This document shows positions 40,462-47,712 of a stretch of 64,000 bases of DNA, one piece after another. The position numbers and the translations under genes are program-made. Every line of letters begins with the position of its first letter. The stretch's first letter is position 1. Location of the stretch: positions 372,001 to 436,000 of the forward strand of contig NZ_LJGT01000036.1 of assembly GCF_001751365.1 (NCBI RefSeq). Reading direction: 5' to 3'. The stretch comes from Streptomyces abyssalis. Its GTDB lineage: Bacteria; Actinomycetota; Actinomycetes; Streptomycetales; Streptomycetaceae. The notes under the pieces were generated by a model. The model searched no databases and was not told where the DNA came from. It saw nothing but the letters and a program-made list of their open reading frames with translations.

Positions 40462-40986
40462 ATGACTTGGAACGAGCGCGAGGCGCGTGAACACGTCGCC
40501 CGCACCGAGGAGTTGCTCTCCGGTCTTGACGGCCTGGCGGACACGGACGCGCGTGAGCAGGCACTGGACGCGCTGCACGCGCTGGCCGGGCTGTACGGCG
40601 AATGCCTCGCCCGCGTCATGAGCCGGGCGGACGACGCGACGCGGTCGGCCTTCGCGGACGACGAACTGGTGGGCCGTCTGCTGCTCGTCCACGAACTGCA
40701 CCCCGAGACCGCCGGGGAGCGGGTGCGGCGCGCCCTCGCGGACGTGGGGGGCGTGACGCTGCTGTCCGCGGACGAGCAGGAGGTGCGCGTGCGCATCGCC
40801 CCGCAGGGCTGCGGCTCTCCGCCGGCGGAGCAGCTGGCGCTGACGGTGCGGGACGCGGTGGCCTGGGCCGCGCCCGAGGTCGAGCGGGTGGAGACCGAGG
40901 ACGCCGCGCCGGAGCCGTCGCTGATCCCGGTCGAGTCACTCTTCCGCGGCGCCGGCGCCGGCGCCCAGCCCGCGGGGAACCGGTGA
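40462..40986 (+). CDS. NifU-like C-terminal domain protein, hydrogenase operon
   Basis: 174 aa. Residues about 80-150 resemble the NifU C-terminal (Nfu) scaffold: a helix ETAGERVRRALADVGGVTLL, EQEVRVRIAPQGCGSPPAEQLALTVRDAVAWAAPEVERVE (cited in pieces). In true Nfu proteins the loop is C-x-x-C; here there is only Cys117 followed by G-S-P, so a bound [4Fe-4S] cluster at a dimer interface is not obvious. The start is 10 nt after the large subunit, and the stop overlaps the next start (GTGA). Such a gene is a regular companion of group 1h hydrogenase in actinobacteria. It may help Fe-S cluster delivery or bind the hydrogenase. Confidence 0.72.
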   Translation: MTWNEREAREHVARTEELLSGLDGLADTDAREQALDALHALAGLYGECLARVMSRADDATRSAFADDELVGRLLLVHELHPETAGERVRRALADVGGVTLLSADEQEVRVRIAPQGCGSPPAEQLALTVRDAVAWAAPEVERVETEDAAPEPSLIPVESLFRGAGAGAQPAGNR

Positions 40987-41687
40987 CCACGGTGGCCGAG
41001 GGGAGCGGGACCGTACTCACAGTGCCCGGCGACGGGCTGCGTGGTCTGCTGCGCCGGCCCGTCGGCGCGGGCGCCACCGCCACGGGTGCCGCCCCGTCCG
41101 CCAAAGCCGCAGCCGCCGCCGTCGAGCGCTGCGACCTGTGCGCCGAGCCCGTCACCGAGGCGCACCGGCACATGCTGGACGTCCAGAAGGACACGGTGCT
41201 GTGCACGTGCGGACCGTGCTCGCTCCTCTTCGGGCAGAGCGCCGCGGGCGGACGGCACTACCGGCTGCTGTCCGGGCGCCGGACGCGGCTGGAGCACTTC
41301 CGTATCGGCGCCCCGCTGTGGGCGCGGCTCGGTGTGCCGGTCGGCCTGGCCTTCTTCGTACGGGACGGGGCGAGCGGCGAGGTGCGGGTGGGGTACCCCA
41401 GCCCGCTGGGAGTGACCCGTTCGGCCGTGGAAGCGGAGGTCTGGGAAGCGGTCGCACAGGGGTACCCGGAGCTCGCGGAACTCGCCGACGACGTGGAGGC
41501 ACTGCTGGTGCACCGCACGGAGGGTGCCGACGAGCACTGGATCGTCCCCCTGGACGACTGCTACCGGCTCGCGGCCCTCGTCCGTACCCACTGGCGGGGG
41601 CTGTCGGGCGGCACCGAGGTGCGCGAGCACCTCGACGCGTTCTTCGCGGGACTCGGCGGAGCCGCCGCGCAGGACAGCACGAGCTGA
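40983..41687 (+). CDS. DUF5947-type hydrogenase operon protein with Cys-rich zinc ribbon-like motif
   Basis: 234 aa from a GTG. Five Cys residues in a zinc-ribbon or rubredoxin-like spacing occur early: C50-D-L-C53, then C74-T-C76-G-P-C79. The rest is a mixed alpha/beta region (YRLLSGRRTRLEHFRIGAPLWARLGVPVGLAFFVRD in part) with no known catalytic motif. A characterised role is not known to me. It is encoded between the NifU-like and 69-aa proteins with overlapping translation to the former. The metal-binding appearance and position suggest an electron transfer or cofactor-delivery function. Confidence 0.7.
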   Translation: MTTVAEGSGTVLTVPGDGLRGLLRRPVGAGATATGAAPSAKAAAAAVERCDLCAEPVTEAHRHMLDVQKDTVLCTCGPCSLLFGQSAAGGRHYRLLSGRRTRLEHFRIGAPLWARLGVPVGLAFFVRDGASGEVRVGYPSPLGVTRSAVEAEVWEAVAQGYPELAELADDVEALLVHRTEGADEHWIVPLDDCYRLAALVRTHWRGLSGGTEVREHLDAFFAGLGGAAAQDSTS

Positions 41688-41729
41688 GGCGCTGGGCCAC
41701 CGGGCACAGCAGACAACCGAGGAGTCAGC

Positions 41730-41939
41730 ATGGCTGAGATCAAGGTCGGTGAGCCGCACGTGCGGCCCGACAAGGCGGCGCACGTCCCCGGCGTGCGGCA
41801 GGGCAACCACCAGGGGATGTACAAGCGGCAGCCCGGGCATCTGCCCGACGACACCTCCACGGCGCGCCGGTCCACGGGCGTCAACTCCGAGGCCAAGGAC
41901 CCGATCCTGCCCGGCATGCCGAACCTCTCCCCCGCGTGA
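41730..41939 (+). CDS. Small conserved hydrogenase operon protein (69 aa)
   Basis: 69 aa, basic and rich in Pro/His/Gly: MAEIKVGEPHVRPDKAAHVPG followed by VRQGNHQGMYKRQPGHLPDD (quoted in pieces) and ending ILPGMPNLSPA. It has no membrane segment and no recognised domain. The ribosome binding site GAGGAG lies 9 nt before the ATG. The stop overlaps the next start (GTGA). Compact, unstructured-looking composition suggests a linker or assembly factor. Function unknown. Confidence 0.72.
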   Translation: MAEIKVGEPHVRPDKAAHVPGVRQGNHQGMYKRQPGHLPDDTSTARRSTGVNSEAKDPILPGMPNLSPA

Positions 41940-42676
41940 ACGCGGAAGCACACACCGCCGCGGACGCGCACCACGCCGGCGATGCGGGGACCGGCGACGG
42001 CAGGCGTACGGAGGTTCCCGACCTGGACTTCACCGTCACCGGCGTACGCGCCATGCCGGACTCCGCCGTTCCGACGCTGGCCTTCCGGATCGCGCTCAGC
42101 CGTACCGGAGGCGGCCGGGTCCGCTCGGTCTCCCTGAACACGGACGTGCGGATCGCGGTAGCCCACCGCGGCTACGAGAGCGCCGACCGGCTCGTCATGG
42201 CCAGGCTCTTCGGCCAGCCGGAGCAGTGGGCGACGAGTATGCGGCCGCTGGCCTGGGCGCGGATCAGCACGGTCGTACCGGCCTTCGACGAGCGCACCGA
42301 GACCGACCTGCCGGTGCCCTGCAGCCGGGACATGGAGCTCGCCGTGACGTCGTACTTCCACGGAGTGCGCGACGGGGAGATCCCGCTGGACCTGCTCTTC
42401 AGCGGGACCGTCTTCCACGACGGCCCCGACGGGCGGCTGCGCACCGCGCAGATCTCCTGGACGAAGGACGCCGTCTGCCGGATGCCGGCATCGCTGTGGC
42501 ACGAGGTGACGGGCCGCTACGGCGGCGGAACGAGCTGGCTGCCGCTGTCGCCGGGCGCGTACGGGGAGCTCACCGCCCACCGGGACCGGCACGCCCTGAC
42601 GGGCTGGGACGAGACGGTCGCCGATCTGCTGGACCGCGCACGCACCATCGCTGGAGGTACGGCGTGGACGCCGTAG
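41936..42676 (+). CDS. Hydrogenase operon protein of unknown function (DUF6084-like)
   Basis: 246 aa from a GTG. It contains FTVTGVRAMPDSAVPTLAFRIALSR and WARISTVVPAFDERTETDLPVPC, DLLFSGTVFHDGPDGRL and WHEVTGRYGGGTSWLPL. The strand-rich layout suggests a beta-sandwich. No catalytic motif and only two Cys were seen. It is translationally coupled to the gene before it and overlaps the next gene by 13 nt. I believe it belongs to an actinobacterial family described as DUF6084, but I cannot confirm this without a search. Confidence 0.68.
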   Translation: MNAEAHTAADAHHAGDAGTGDGRRTEVPDLDFTVTGVRAMPDSAVPTLAFRIALSRTGGGRVRSVSLNTDVRIAVAHRGYESADRLVMARLFGQPEQWATSMRPLAWARISTVVPAFDERTETDLPVPCSRDMELAVTSYFHGVRDGEIPLDLLFSGTVFHDGPDGRLRTAQISWTKDAVCRMPASLWHEVTGRYGGGTSWLPLSPGAYGELTAHRDRHALTGWDETVADLLDRARTIAGGTAWTP

Positions 42677-43707
42677 AGAAGATCGCCCGTGCCTGTCTTT
42701 ACGAGGGATACCTGCTGTGGCCGTACCGCCGGGGCGCGCTGAAGAACGCCCGGCGCTGGACCTTCGGCGGGGTCTATCCGCAGCGGTGCGCCGGGGTGAT
42801 CGGCGAGCCGTCGCACATGCGGACCGAGGTGCTGCTGCGGGCGGGACCGGCGGCGAAGCTCACCGTCCACGTGCGGTTCCTGCAGGTCATCGACCGGCAG
42901 GTGTACCGCAACGGGCCGACGGGCCCGGTGCCGGTCGACGAGCTCCGCGTCGAGGGCAACAGCCATCTGACGTGGCAGGAGGCGACGGAGCGGCGCTGGG
43001 TGTGCCCTCCGTGGTCGCCGCGCCGCGGGCCGCGCACCAGCACGGTCGACATCGCGGCCGGCACGGACCGGGAGGCGCTCCGCGCGGAGTCGGGGAGCGT
43101 CGCCGGGACACTGGTACGGAGCTGGCAGCGGCTGACCGGGAAGGTCCGGCTCAGTTCCGTACCCGTCACGGACAAGGTGATGCGCGTGACGGTGGACATG
43201 CAGAACACCTCACCGTGCCCGCTGCCGGCCACGGGAGCACGGGGCGCACGGGACGCGCTGGCTCCGTACGCCTTCGCCTCCACGCACGTGGTGCTGAACA
43301 GCGAGGCCGGGGATTTCGCCTCGCTGACCGATCCGCCGGAGGAGCTGCGGGAGGCGGCCGCCGCCTGCGAGAACGTCGGCGTGTGGCCCGTACTGGTCTC
43401 CGACGACCCGCAGGCCGCTCAGCGCAGCCCGCACTTCTCGGCCGGGGTGCTCTCCTCCCCCATCACGCTGTACGACTATCCGGCGGTCGCTCCGGAGAGC
43501 CCCGGTGACCTGTTCGACGGTGGTGAGATCGACCAGCTTCTGATCCTCAGCGTGCTCAGCCTGACCCCGCAGGAGCAGGAGGAGGCGCGGGCCACCGATC
43601 CGCGCGCACGGGAGATCCTGGACCGCTGTGCGTCCCTGGAGCCCGAGGACCTCGCCGCGCTGCACGGCACGATCCGCTCCTTCGGGCCGGTACTGGGGGG
43701 ACGGTGA
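42664..43707 (+). CDS. Hydrogenase operon protein of unknown function (347 aa)
   Basis: 347 aa from a GTG at 42664, chosen because GGAGGT lies 8 nt upstream inside the end of the preceding gene. The N-terminal EKIARACLYEGYLLWPYRRGALKNARRWTFGGVYP (cited in pieces) is recognisable as a family block, followed by strand-rich regions and a C-terminal ILSVLSLTPQEQEEARATDPRAREILDRC. There is no signal peptide or membrane helix. No enzyme motif is seen. The gene overlaps its upstream neighbour by 13 nt and the protease by 4 nt (GTGA). Function unknown; context suggests hydrogenase assembly. Confidence 0.7.
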   Translation: MDAVEKIARACLYEGYLLWPYRRGALKNARRWTFGGVYPQRCAGVIGEPSHMRTEVLLRAGPAAKLTVHVRFLQVIDRQVYRNGPTGPVPVDELRVEGNSHLTWQEATERRWVCPPWSPRRGPRTSTVDIAAGTDREALRAESGSVAGTLVRSWQRLTGKVRLSSVPVTDKVMRVTVDMQNTSPCPLPATGARGARDALAPYAFASTHVVLNSEAGDFASLTDPPEELREAAAACENVGVWPVLVSDDPQAAQRSPHFSAGVLSSPITLYDYPAVAPESPGDLFDGGEIDQLLILSVLSLTPQEQEEARATDPRAREILDRCASLEPEDLAALHGTIRSFGPVLGGR

Positions 43708-44522
43708 GCGCGGGTCCGGGCCGCACGGTCCGGGTGGGAGACGTGCGGGTGGGGCGCGGCAGCCGCGTTCGGCTGCGTCCCGGGCAGTCGGCCGACGTTC
43801 TCGACCTGGCGCTCACGGGACGCACGGCGGAGGTCGACGCCGTCGAGGAGGACCTGGAGGGCCGGGTCCACGTCGTCGTGACGCTCGACGGAGACGACGG
43901 ACGGGACTTCCGCACCGGTCTCGGTCACCGCTTCTTCTTCACGCCGGAAGAGGTGGAACCACTCGGTGAGGGCCCGGCGGGTCCACGGATCCTCGTCGCG
44001 GGGATCGGCAACATCTTCATGGCCGACGACGCGTTCGGACCGGAGGTGGTGGCCGCCATGCGGGGGCGGACGCTCCCGGAGGGCGTGCACATCGCGGACT
44101 TCGGCATCCGCGGCATGGACCTGGCCTACCGGCTGCTGGACGGCTACGACGTCGCCGTGCTCGTCGACGCGGCGCCACGCGGCGGGGAACCCGGCACCGT
44201 CCACCTCATCGACCCGGGGCCCCCTGACGCCGCGCCGGAGGCCGCGGAGCGGACGCTTCCGCAGGCGCACGGGATGGACCCGGTGCAGGTGCTGGCCCTG
44301 GCGCGGCAGCTGGGCGACGGCACAGGGGCGCTGCCTCGGGTGCTCGTCCTGGGATGTGAACCCGCGGTGCGGATGCGCGGCGACGAGCCGGACGTGGTGG
44401 TCGGGCTCAGCGGGCCCGTGCGGGATGCCGTGCGGCGGGCCGCCGACATGCTGGAGTCGCTCACCGCCGAGCTGCTGCTCGACCCGCGACGCGATCTGAG
44501 CACACCGGCAGTGGGGAGGTGA
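43704..44522 (+). CDS. Hydrogenase maturation endopeptidase (HyaD-type) with extra N-terminal domain
   Basis: 272 aa. The C-terminal two-thirds is the HyaD/HupD protease fold: LVAGIGNIFMADDAFGPEVV (metal acid at 108/109), VLVDAAPRGG (Asp155) and QAHGMDPVQVL (His189), the three Ni-sensing ligands. It cleaves the C-terminal tail of the large subunit after nickel insertion. The first ~92 residues form an additional domain (RTVRVGDVRVGRGSRVRLRPG, VEEDLEGRVHVVVTLDGDD) that standard proteases of ~160 aa lack. It may tether the protease to the hydrogenase. The start overlaps the preceding stop by 4 nt. Confidence 0.88.
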   Translation: MSAGPGRTVRVGDVRVGRGSRVRLRPGQSADVLDLALTGRTAEVDAVEEDLEGRVHVVVTLDGDDGRDFRTGLGHRFFFTPEEVEPLGEGPAGPRILVAGIGNIFMADDAFGPEVVAAMRGRTLPEGVHIADFGIRGMDLAYRLLDGYDVAVLVDAAPRGGEPGTVHLIDPGPPDAAPEAAERTLPQAHGMDPVQVLALARQLGDGTGALPRVLVLGCEPAVRMRGDEPDVVVGLSGPVRDAVRRAADMLESLTAELLLDPRRDLSTPAVGR

Positions 44523-44527
44523 GAGAG

Positions 44528-44659
44528 ATGAGGAAAGGGATCTTCGTCCCGGCGGTCGCCGTGCGCGTCGCCGTGGGGACCGTGGTCGTGGCGGTGGCCG
44601 CGATGGCCGCGGTCAGCGCACCGGACATGGTGCGCTACTTCAAGATGAAGTCGATGTAG
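44528..44659 (+). CDS. 43-aa single-pass membrane microprotein (DUF6893-like)
   Basis: A short ORF not called by a longer-ORF threshold: MRKGIFVPAVAVRVAVG... followed by a hydrophobic helix (TVVVAVAAMAAV) and a cationic C-terminus ending YFKMKSM. It starts 5 nt after the protease stop with GAGGTGAGAG as ribosome binding site. The pattern Arg/Lys start, one membrane helix and a C-terminal R/K-Y-(F/L)-K-(I/M)-K-S-M motif resembles a family of tiny Streptomyces membrane proteins (DUF6893). It may anchor the hydrogenase or a partner to the membrane, which is speculation. Confidence 0.65.
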   Translation: MRKGIFVPAVAVRVAVGTVVVAVAAMAAVSAPDMVRYFKMKSM

Positions 44660-44664
44660 ACGAA

Positions 44665-44699
44665 GCGGGCCCGGGCCGACAGCCGGGGCGAGGGCCCGC
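44665..44699. terminator. Imperfect hairpin between convergent hydrogenase and VOC genes
   Basis: GCGGGCCC (44665-44672) pairs with GGGCCCGC (44692-44699) across a 19-nt loop. It lies in the 46-bp convergent gap after the hydrogenase operon and could stop transcription in both directions. The stem is short, so confidence is modest. Confidence 0.45.
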
Positions 44700-44705
44700 G
44701 GCCGC

Positions 44706-45482
44706 TCACCTTTCGCGGGAGTGCACGGTGAACAGGCCGCCCTCGGGGTCGAACAGGCCGGCCGAGCGCCCGAAGGGGTTGTCGCCGGGGCTGATGGCGA
44801 TGGCGCCGCCCGCCGCGACCGCGGTCTTGGCGGCGTCGTCGACGTCGTCCACGGAGAAGGAGACGTGCCAGCGGGGGCGGATGTGGGGGTCGGGCGCCGA
44901 TTCGACGGCGCCGCCGCGCAGGGTGGCCACGGCCCGGCCGTCGACCCGTACGACGACGGCCTCGTGCTGATAGTCGACCTCGCAGCGCCCGGTGTCGGAC
45001 GCCCAGTCGAACACCTCGGCATAGAAGATCGCCGCGGCGAACGCGTCCCGGGTGCGCAGCTCCAGCCGTGCCGGCAGGTCCCGGCGCCCGGCCTCCCAGC
45101 TCGAGAGGACCGCGCCCTCCCAGAAGCCGAACGTCGCTCCGGCGAGGTCTGCCGCCAGTGCGGTGCGTCCCTCGCCCATACGGATGGGTCCGACGGCCAC
45201 GGTCGCGCTCCGCTCGCGCACACGCGCGGCCGCGGTGTCCGCGGACGGCACGGAGAAGAACGGCGTCCACTGCACGGCCACGCCCATCGTGCGGGCGATG
45301 GCGCCCAGACCGGCGACGGGGACGTCGTCGCAGTAGGCCACGCTGAACTCCTCGCCGATGCTGCCGGGGCGGAAGGTCCACCCCAGCACCTCGCCGTAGA
45401 AGCGCTGAGCGCTCTCCAGCTCGCCCGTCGCGAGGCTCACCCAGCATGGCGCCCCGTGCACGGGTGACGCCTGGGAGGCCAC
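44706..45482 (-). CDS. VOC superfamily protein, two-domain glyoxalase-like
   Basis: 258 aa made of two VOC repeats: res about 10-120 beginning APCWVSLATGELESAQRFYGEVLGWTF and res about 135-255 beginning LELRTRDAFAAAIFYAEVFDW, with C-terminal GLFDPEGGLFTVH. Such proteins act as glyoxalases, dioxygenases or antibiotic-binding resistance proteins, and none of these can be selected here. It has no clear metal triad beyond isolated H and E residues. It is convergent with the hydrogenase operon and unrelated in function. Confidence 0.88.
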   Translation of the reverse strand: MASQASPVHGAPCWVSLATGELESAQRFYGEVLGWTFRPGSIGEEFSVAYCDDVPVAGLGAIARTMGVAVQWTPFFSVPSADTAAARVRERSATVAVGPIRMGEGRTALAADLAGATFGFWEGAVLSSWEAGRRDLPARLELRTRDAFAAAIFYAEVFDWASDTGRCEVDYQHEAVVVRVDGRAVATLRGGAVESAPDPHIRPRWHVSFSVDDVDDAAKTAVAAGGAIAISPGDNPFGRSAGLFDPEGGLFTVHSRER

Positions 45483-45514
45483 GCCGGCTCTCCTCGTCGC
45501 CCCTGCGTAGCCGA

Positions 45515-45847
45515 TCAGCGGCCCAGTGCCTTCTGAAGCTGCTGCTTGGTCATCGAGGAGCGGCCCTCGACCCCGCGCTGCCTGGCCTCGTTGTAGAGCT
45601 GGTCGCGGGTCGGTCCGCCCTTGGGGCCCATGCCACGGCCGGAGCGGGTGCCGCCGCGGGCCGCGGCGGACTTGCCCTTGACGGAGGTGCGGGCGGCGCG
45701 GTCCGCCTCGCCCGTGCGGGCACGCTCCTTGTTGACCGTCCGGGAGGCGATCTCCTTGGCGCGGCCAGTGGAGGCGCCGCGCTTCTCGGCGCTCTCCTTG
45801 ATGTGCTCGTACTGGCGCTCACGCTTCGCATTCGATCCAGCAGGCAT
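45515..45847 (-). CDS. Basic protein with C-terminal SAP/Rho-N-like motif (plasmid stabilization-like)
   Basis: 110 aa, strongly basic. The N-terminal two-thirds is Lys/Arg/Ala/Ser-rich and probably disordered. The end TRDQLYNEARQRGVEGRSSMTKQQLQKALG matches the short helix-extended-loop-helix motif of SAP and Rho N-terminal domains, which bind nucleic acid (cited as NEARQRGVEGRSSMTK). It starts at the ATG 45847 with AGGAGGAG close upstream. Streptomyces homologues are annotated as plasmid stabilization proteins; the real role is unknown. It is a lone gene between the VOC protein and the DUF574 methyltransferase. Confidence 0.78.
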   Translation of the reverse strand: MPAGSNAKRERQYEHIKESAEKRGASTGRAKEIASRTVNKERARTGEADRAARTSVKGKSAAARGGTRSGRGMGPKGGPTRDQLYNEARQRGVEGRSSMTKQQLQKALGR

Positions 45848-45960
45848 GACTCCTCCTGTGACAGTTCGAGTCAGTGCCCCGGTTACCCCTGCACCCCGAT
45901 TGCTAACAAGGACACGCGAAACGGATCGGGCTGCCCGGCGGTCACCGGCCCGTACGCGGC

Positions 45961-46809
45961 TCAGGGCTTGCGTGCCACGGCGCCGTAGCAGGCGGCTTCG
46001 GCGTCGGTCACCTGCGAGAGGTCGTGGTCCGCGTCGGGGCGCCAGCGGTGGGTGACGGTGATGCCCGGGTCGAGCAGTTCCCAGCCGTCGAAGAAGCGGG
46101 TGAAATCCTCGCGGGTACGCGGGTGTACGGCCGTACCGGCGGCCTCGTACGCGCCGACGGCACGGCCCAGTGCCTCGGGGTCGAAGTCCGGTGTGACGTG
46201 ACTGACGGTGAGGGTGCTGCCGGAGGGCAGGGCGTCCTTGAAGTACTCGACGACGCCGTGTGCGGTGCGCCCACCGGGGACGCTGCGCCCATCGGAGACG
46301 CTGCGCCCATCGGAGACGAAATGGAGGAGCGCGATCAGGCTCAGGGCGACCGGGCGGCTCAGGTCGAGGGTCGCCTGCACCTCCGGCGACTTCAGGAGCC
46401 TCTCGGGGTCCCGGGCGTCGCACTGCGAGTAGGCGGTGCGGCCTTCGGAGCTGCTGCGCAGCAGGGCCTGGGCGTGGGTGAGGACGATGGGGTCGTTGTC
46501 GGTGTAGACGACGCGGGACTCGGGCGCGGTCGCCTGTGCGATCTCGTGGAGATTGGGCGACGTGGGGATGCCGGTGCCCACGTCCAGGAACTGGCGCATG
46601 CCCAGCTGTGTCAGGTGACGCACGGATCGGTGCATGAACTGGCGGTTGGCGCGTGCGGCGACGAGCACCGCGGGGAAGGCCGCCATGGCCTTGCCGGCGC
46701 TCTCGCGGTCCGCGGGGAAGTTCGTGGTGCCGCCGAGGAAGTAGTCGTACATCCGGGCCGAGTGGGCACGGTCCAGCTCCAGATCCACTGCGCCTTCGTC
46801 AACGGCCAC
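45961..46809 (-). CDS. SAM-dependent methyltransferase, DUF574 family
   Basis: 282 aa from a GTG at 46809 (AAGGCGG upstream). The family signature AHSARMYDYFLGGTTNFPADR begins near residue 20, then FLDVGTGIPTSPNLHEIAQ (SAM-binding motif I), VVYTDNDPIVLTHAQALL and a C-terminal DFTRFFDGWELLDPGI block. Members are very numerous in Streptomyces, have no defined substrate and often sit near XRE/DUF397 pairs. An internal three-copy 18-bp repeat at 46264-46317 inserts RSVSDGRSV-like residues in the region that follows LLHFVSDG. The large frame beyond 46809 to 48018 is not coding. Confidence 0.9.
   Translation of the reverse strand: MAVDEGAVDLELDRAHSARMYDYFLGGTTNFPADRESAGKAMAAFPAVLVAARANRQFMHRSVRHLTQLGMRQFLDVGTGIPTSPNLHEIAQATAPESRVVYTDNDPIVLTHAQALLRSSSEGRTAYSQCDARDPERLLKSPEVQATLDLSRPVALSLIALLHFVSDGRSVSDGRSVPGGRTAHGVVEYFKDALPSGSTLTVSHVTPDFDPEALGRAVGAYEAAGTAVHPRTREDFTRFFDGWELLDPGITVTHRWRPDADHDLSQVTDAEAACYGAVARKP
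46264..46317. repeat. Three 18-bp tandem copies inside the DUF574 gene
   Basis: GGTGCGCCCACCGGGGAC (46264-46281), then GCTGCGCCCATCGGAGAC twice (46282-46299 and 46300-46317). The repeat keeps the reading frame and encodes six-residue units like V-S-D-G-R-S. It probably arose by slippage and lengthens a surface loop. Confidence 0.8.
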
Positions 46810-47073
46810 CGGATTCCGCCTTTCTCGTCTTCCTCGACACGCACGGTCCTTCGGACCGCTATCGTGCGTCACTCGGGCGAACTTGCCCAGGGCACATGGG
46901 AGTTGACGGGCACTACCGGCCAGCGCGTGGCGTGAGGACACCGCACGGACCTGGCCGGGATGCGGTAGCCATGTTTTTACTCTGTGTAGTATTTTGACCG
47001 GACTTCCGCGGACACGGGCCTTCAGGGCTGTTCGCGCCTTCTGACCGCTGTTCTCCCGTGAGAGGGCTCCTCC

Positions 47074-47712
47074 ATGAGCGCCGAGGACCACCAGCCGCCG
47101 GGCTCCGCGGCACCGCCCGCGGTGTGTGCGGCGGCGGCAGCGGCCGACGGTGCGCCGGCGTCCCACGACGGGGACGCCCACCGCCGGCTGATGCTCTCCT
47201 TCGACGCGTTCGACGCCTCCCACCACCGCCTGTGGCTGCGCTACGCGCACACGCAGTCCGGCAGCCGCGAGGCCGCGCAGCACATCGTCGGTGACGCCTG
47301 CCGCCATCTGCTGGACCACTGGGAACACGCGCTGCGCCAGGAGTCGCTCACGGAGTACGCCTGGACGGTGCTCAAGGAGCACGTCGCACGCTGGCTGAGC
47401 GAGCGGGGACTGCGCCCGCTGCTGGCGGAGACCGCGGCCTTCCACGCCGCCGCACGCAAGGCGCTGCTGCACGAGCTGCGGGACGAATTCGCCGTCCTGG
47501 AGGGCGAGATCGGGCTGTACGCGGCGATCGGCCGGCTCCCGGAGCGTCAGTACGACGTGGTGGTGCTGCGGTACGTGCTCGGCTGCACGGAGGAAGAAGT
47601 CGCCGGCTATCTCGGTTTCGAGACCGCGGCGGTGCGCTCCCACATACGCTATGCGAAAAGGAAGCTCGCCCGGGAGCTGCGCACGGCACCGGGGCCCGGC
47701 ACGGGGGACTGA
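47074..47712 (+). CDS. Sigma-70-like factor with region 4, divergent region 2
   Basis: 212 aa. Sigma region 4 is clear at about res 148-202: AAIGRLPERQYDVVVLRYVLGCTEEEVAGYLGF (cited in pieces) then TAAVRSHIRYAKRKLARELR, the helix-turn-helix that contacts the -35 element. The area where region 2 should be (res 40-95) is only weakly similar (LSFDAFDASHHRLWLRYAHTQSGSREAAQHIVGDACRHLL, not a standard DAED/Dx(E/D)Q set), so it may be degenerate. The start follows GTGAGAGGG. The next gene begins 1 nt into its stop, implying coupled translation, as expected for a regulatory partner. Confidence 0.8.
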   Translation: MSAEDHQPPGSAAPPAVCAAAAAADGAPASHDGDAHRRLMLSFDAFDASHHRLWLRYAHTQSGSREAAQHIVGDACRHLLDHWEHALRQESLTEYAWTVLKEHVARWLSERGLRPLLAETAAFHAAARKALLHELRDEFAVLEGEIGLYAAIGRLPERQYDVVVLRYVLGCTEEEVAGYLGFETAAVRSHIRYAKRKLARELRTAPGPGTGD

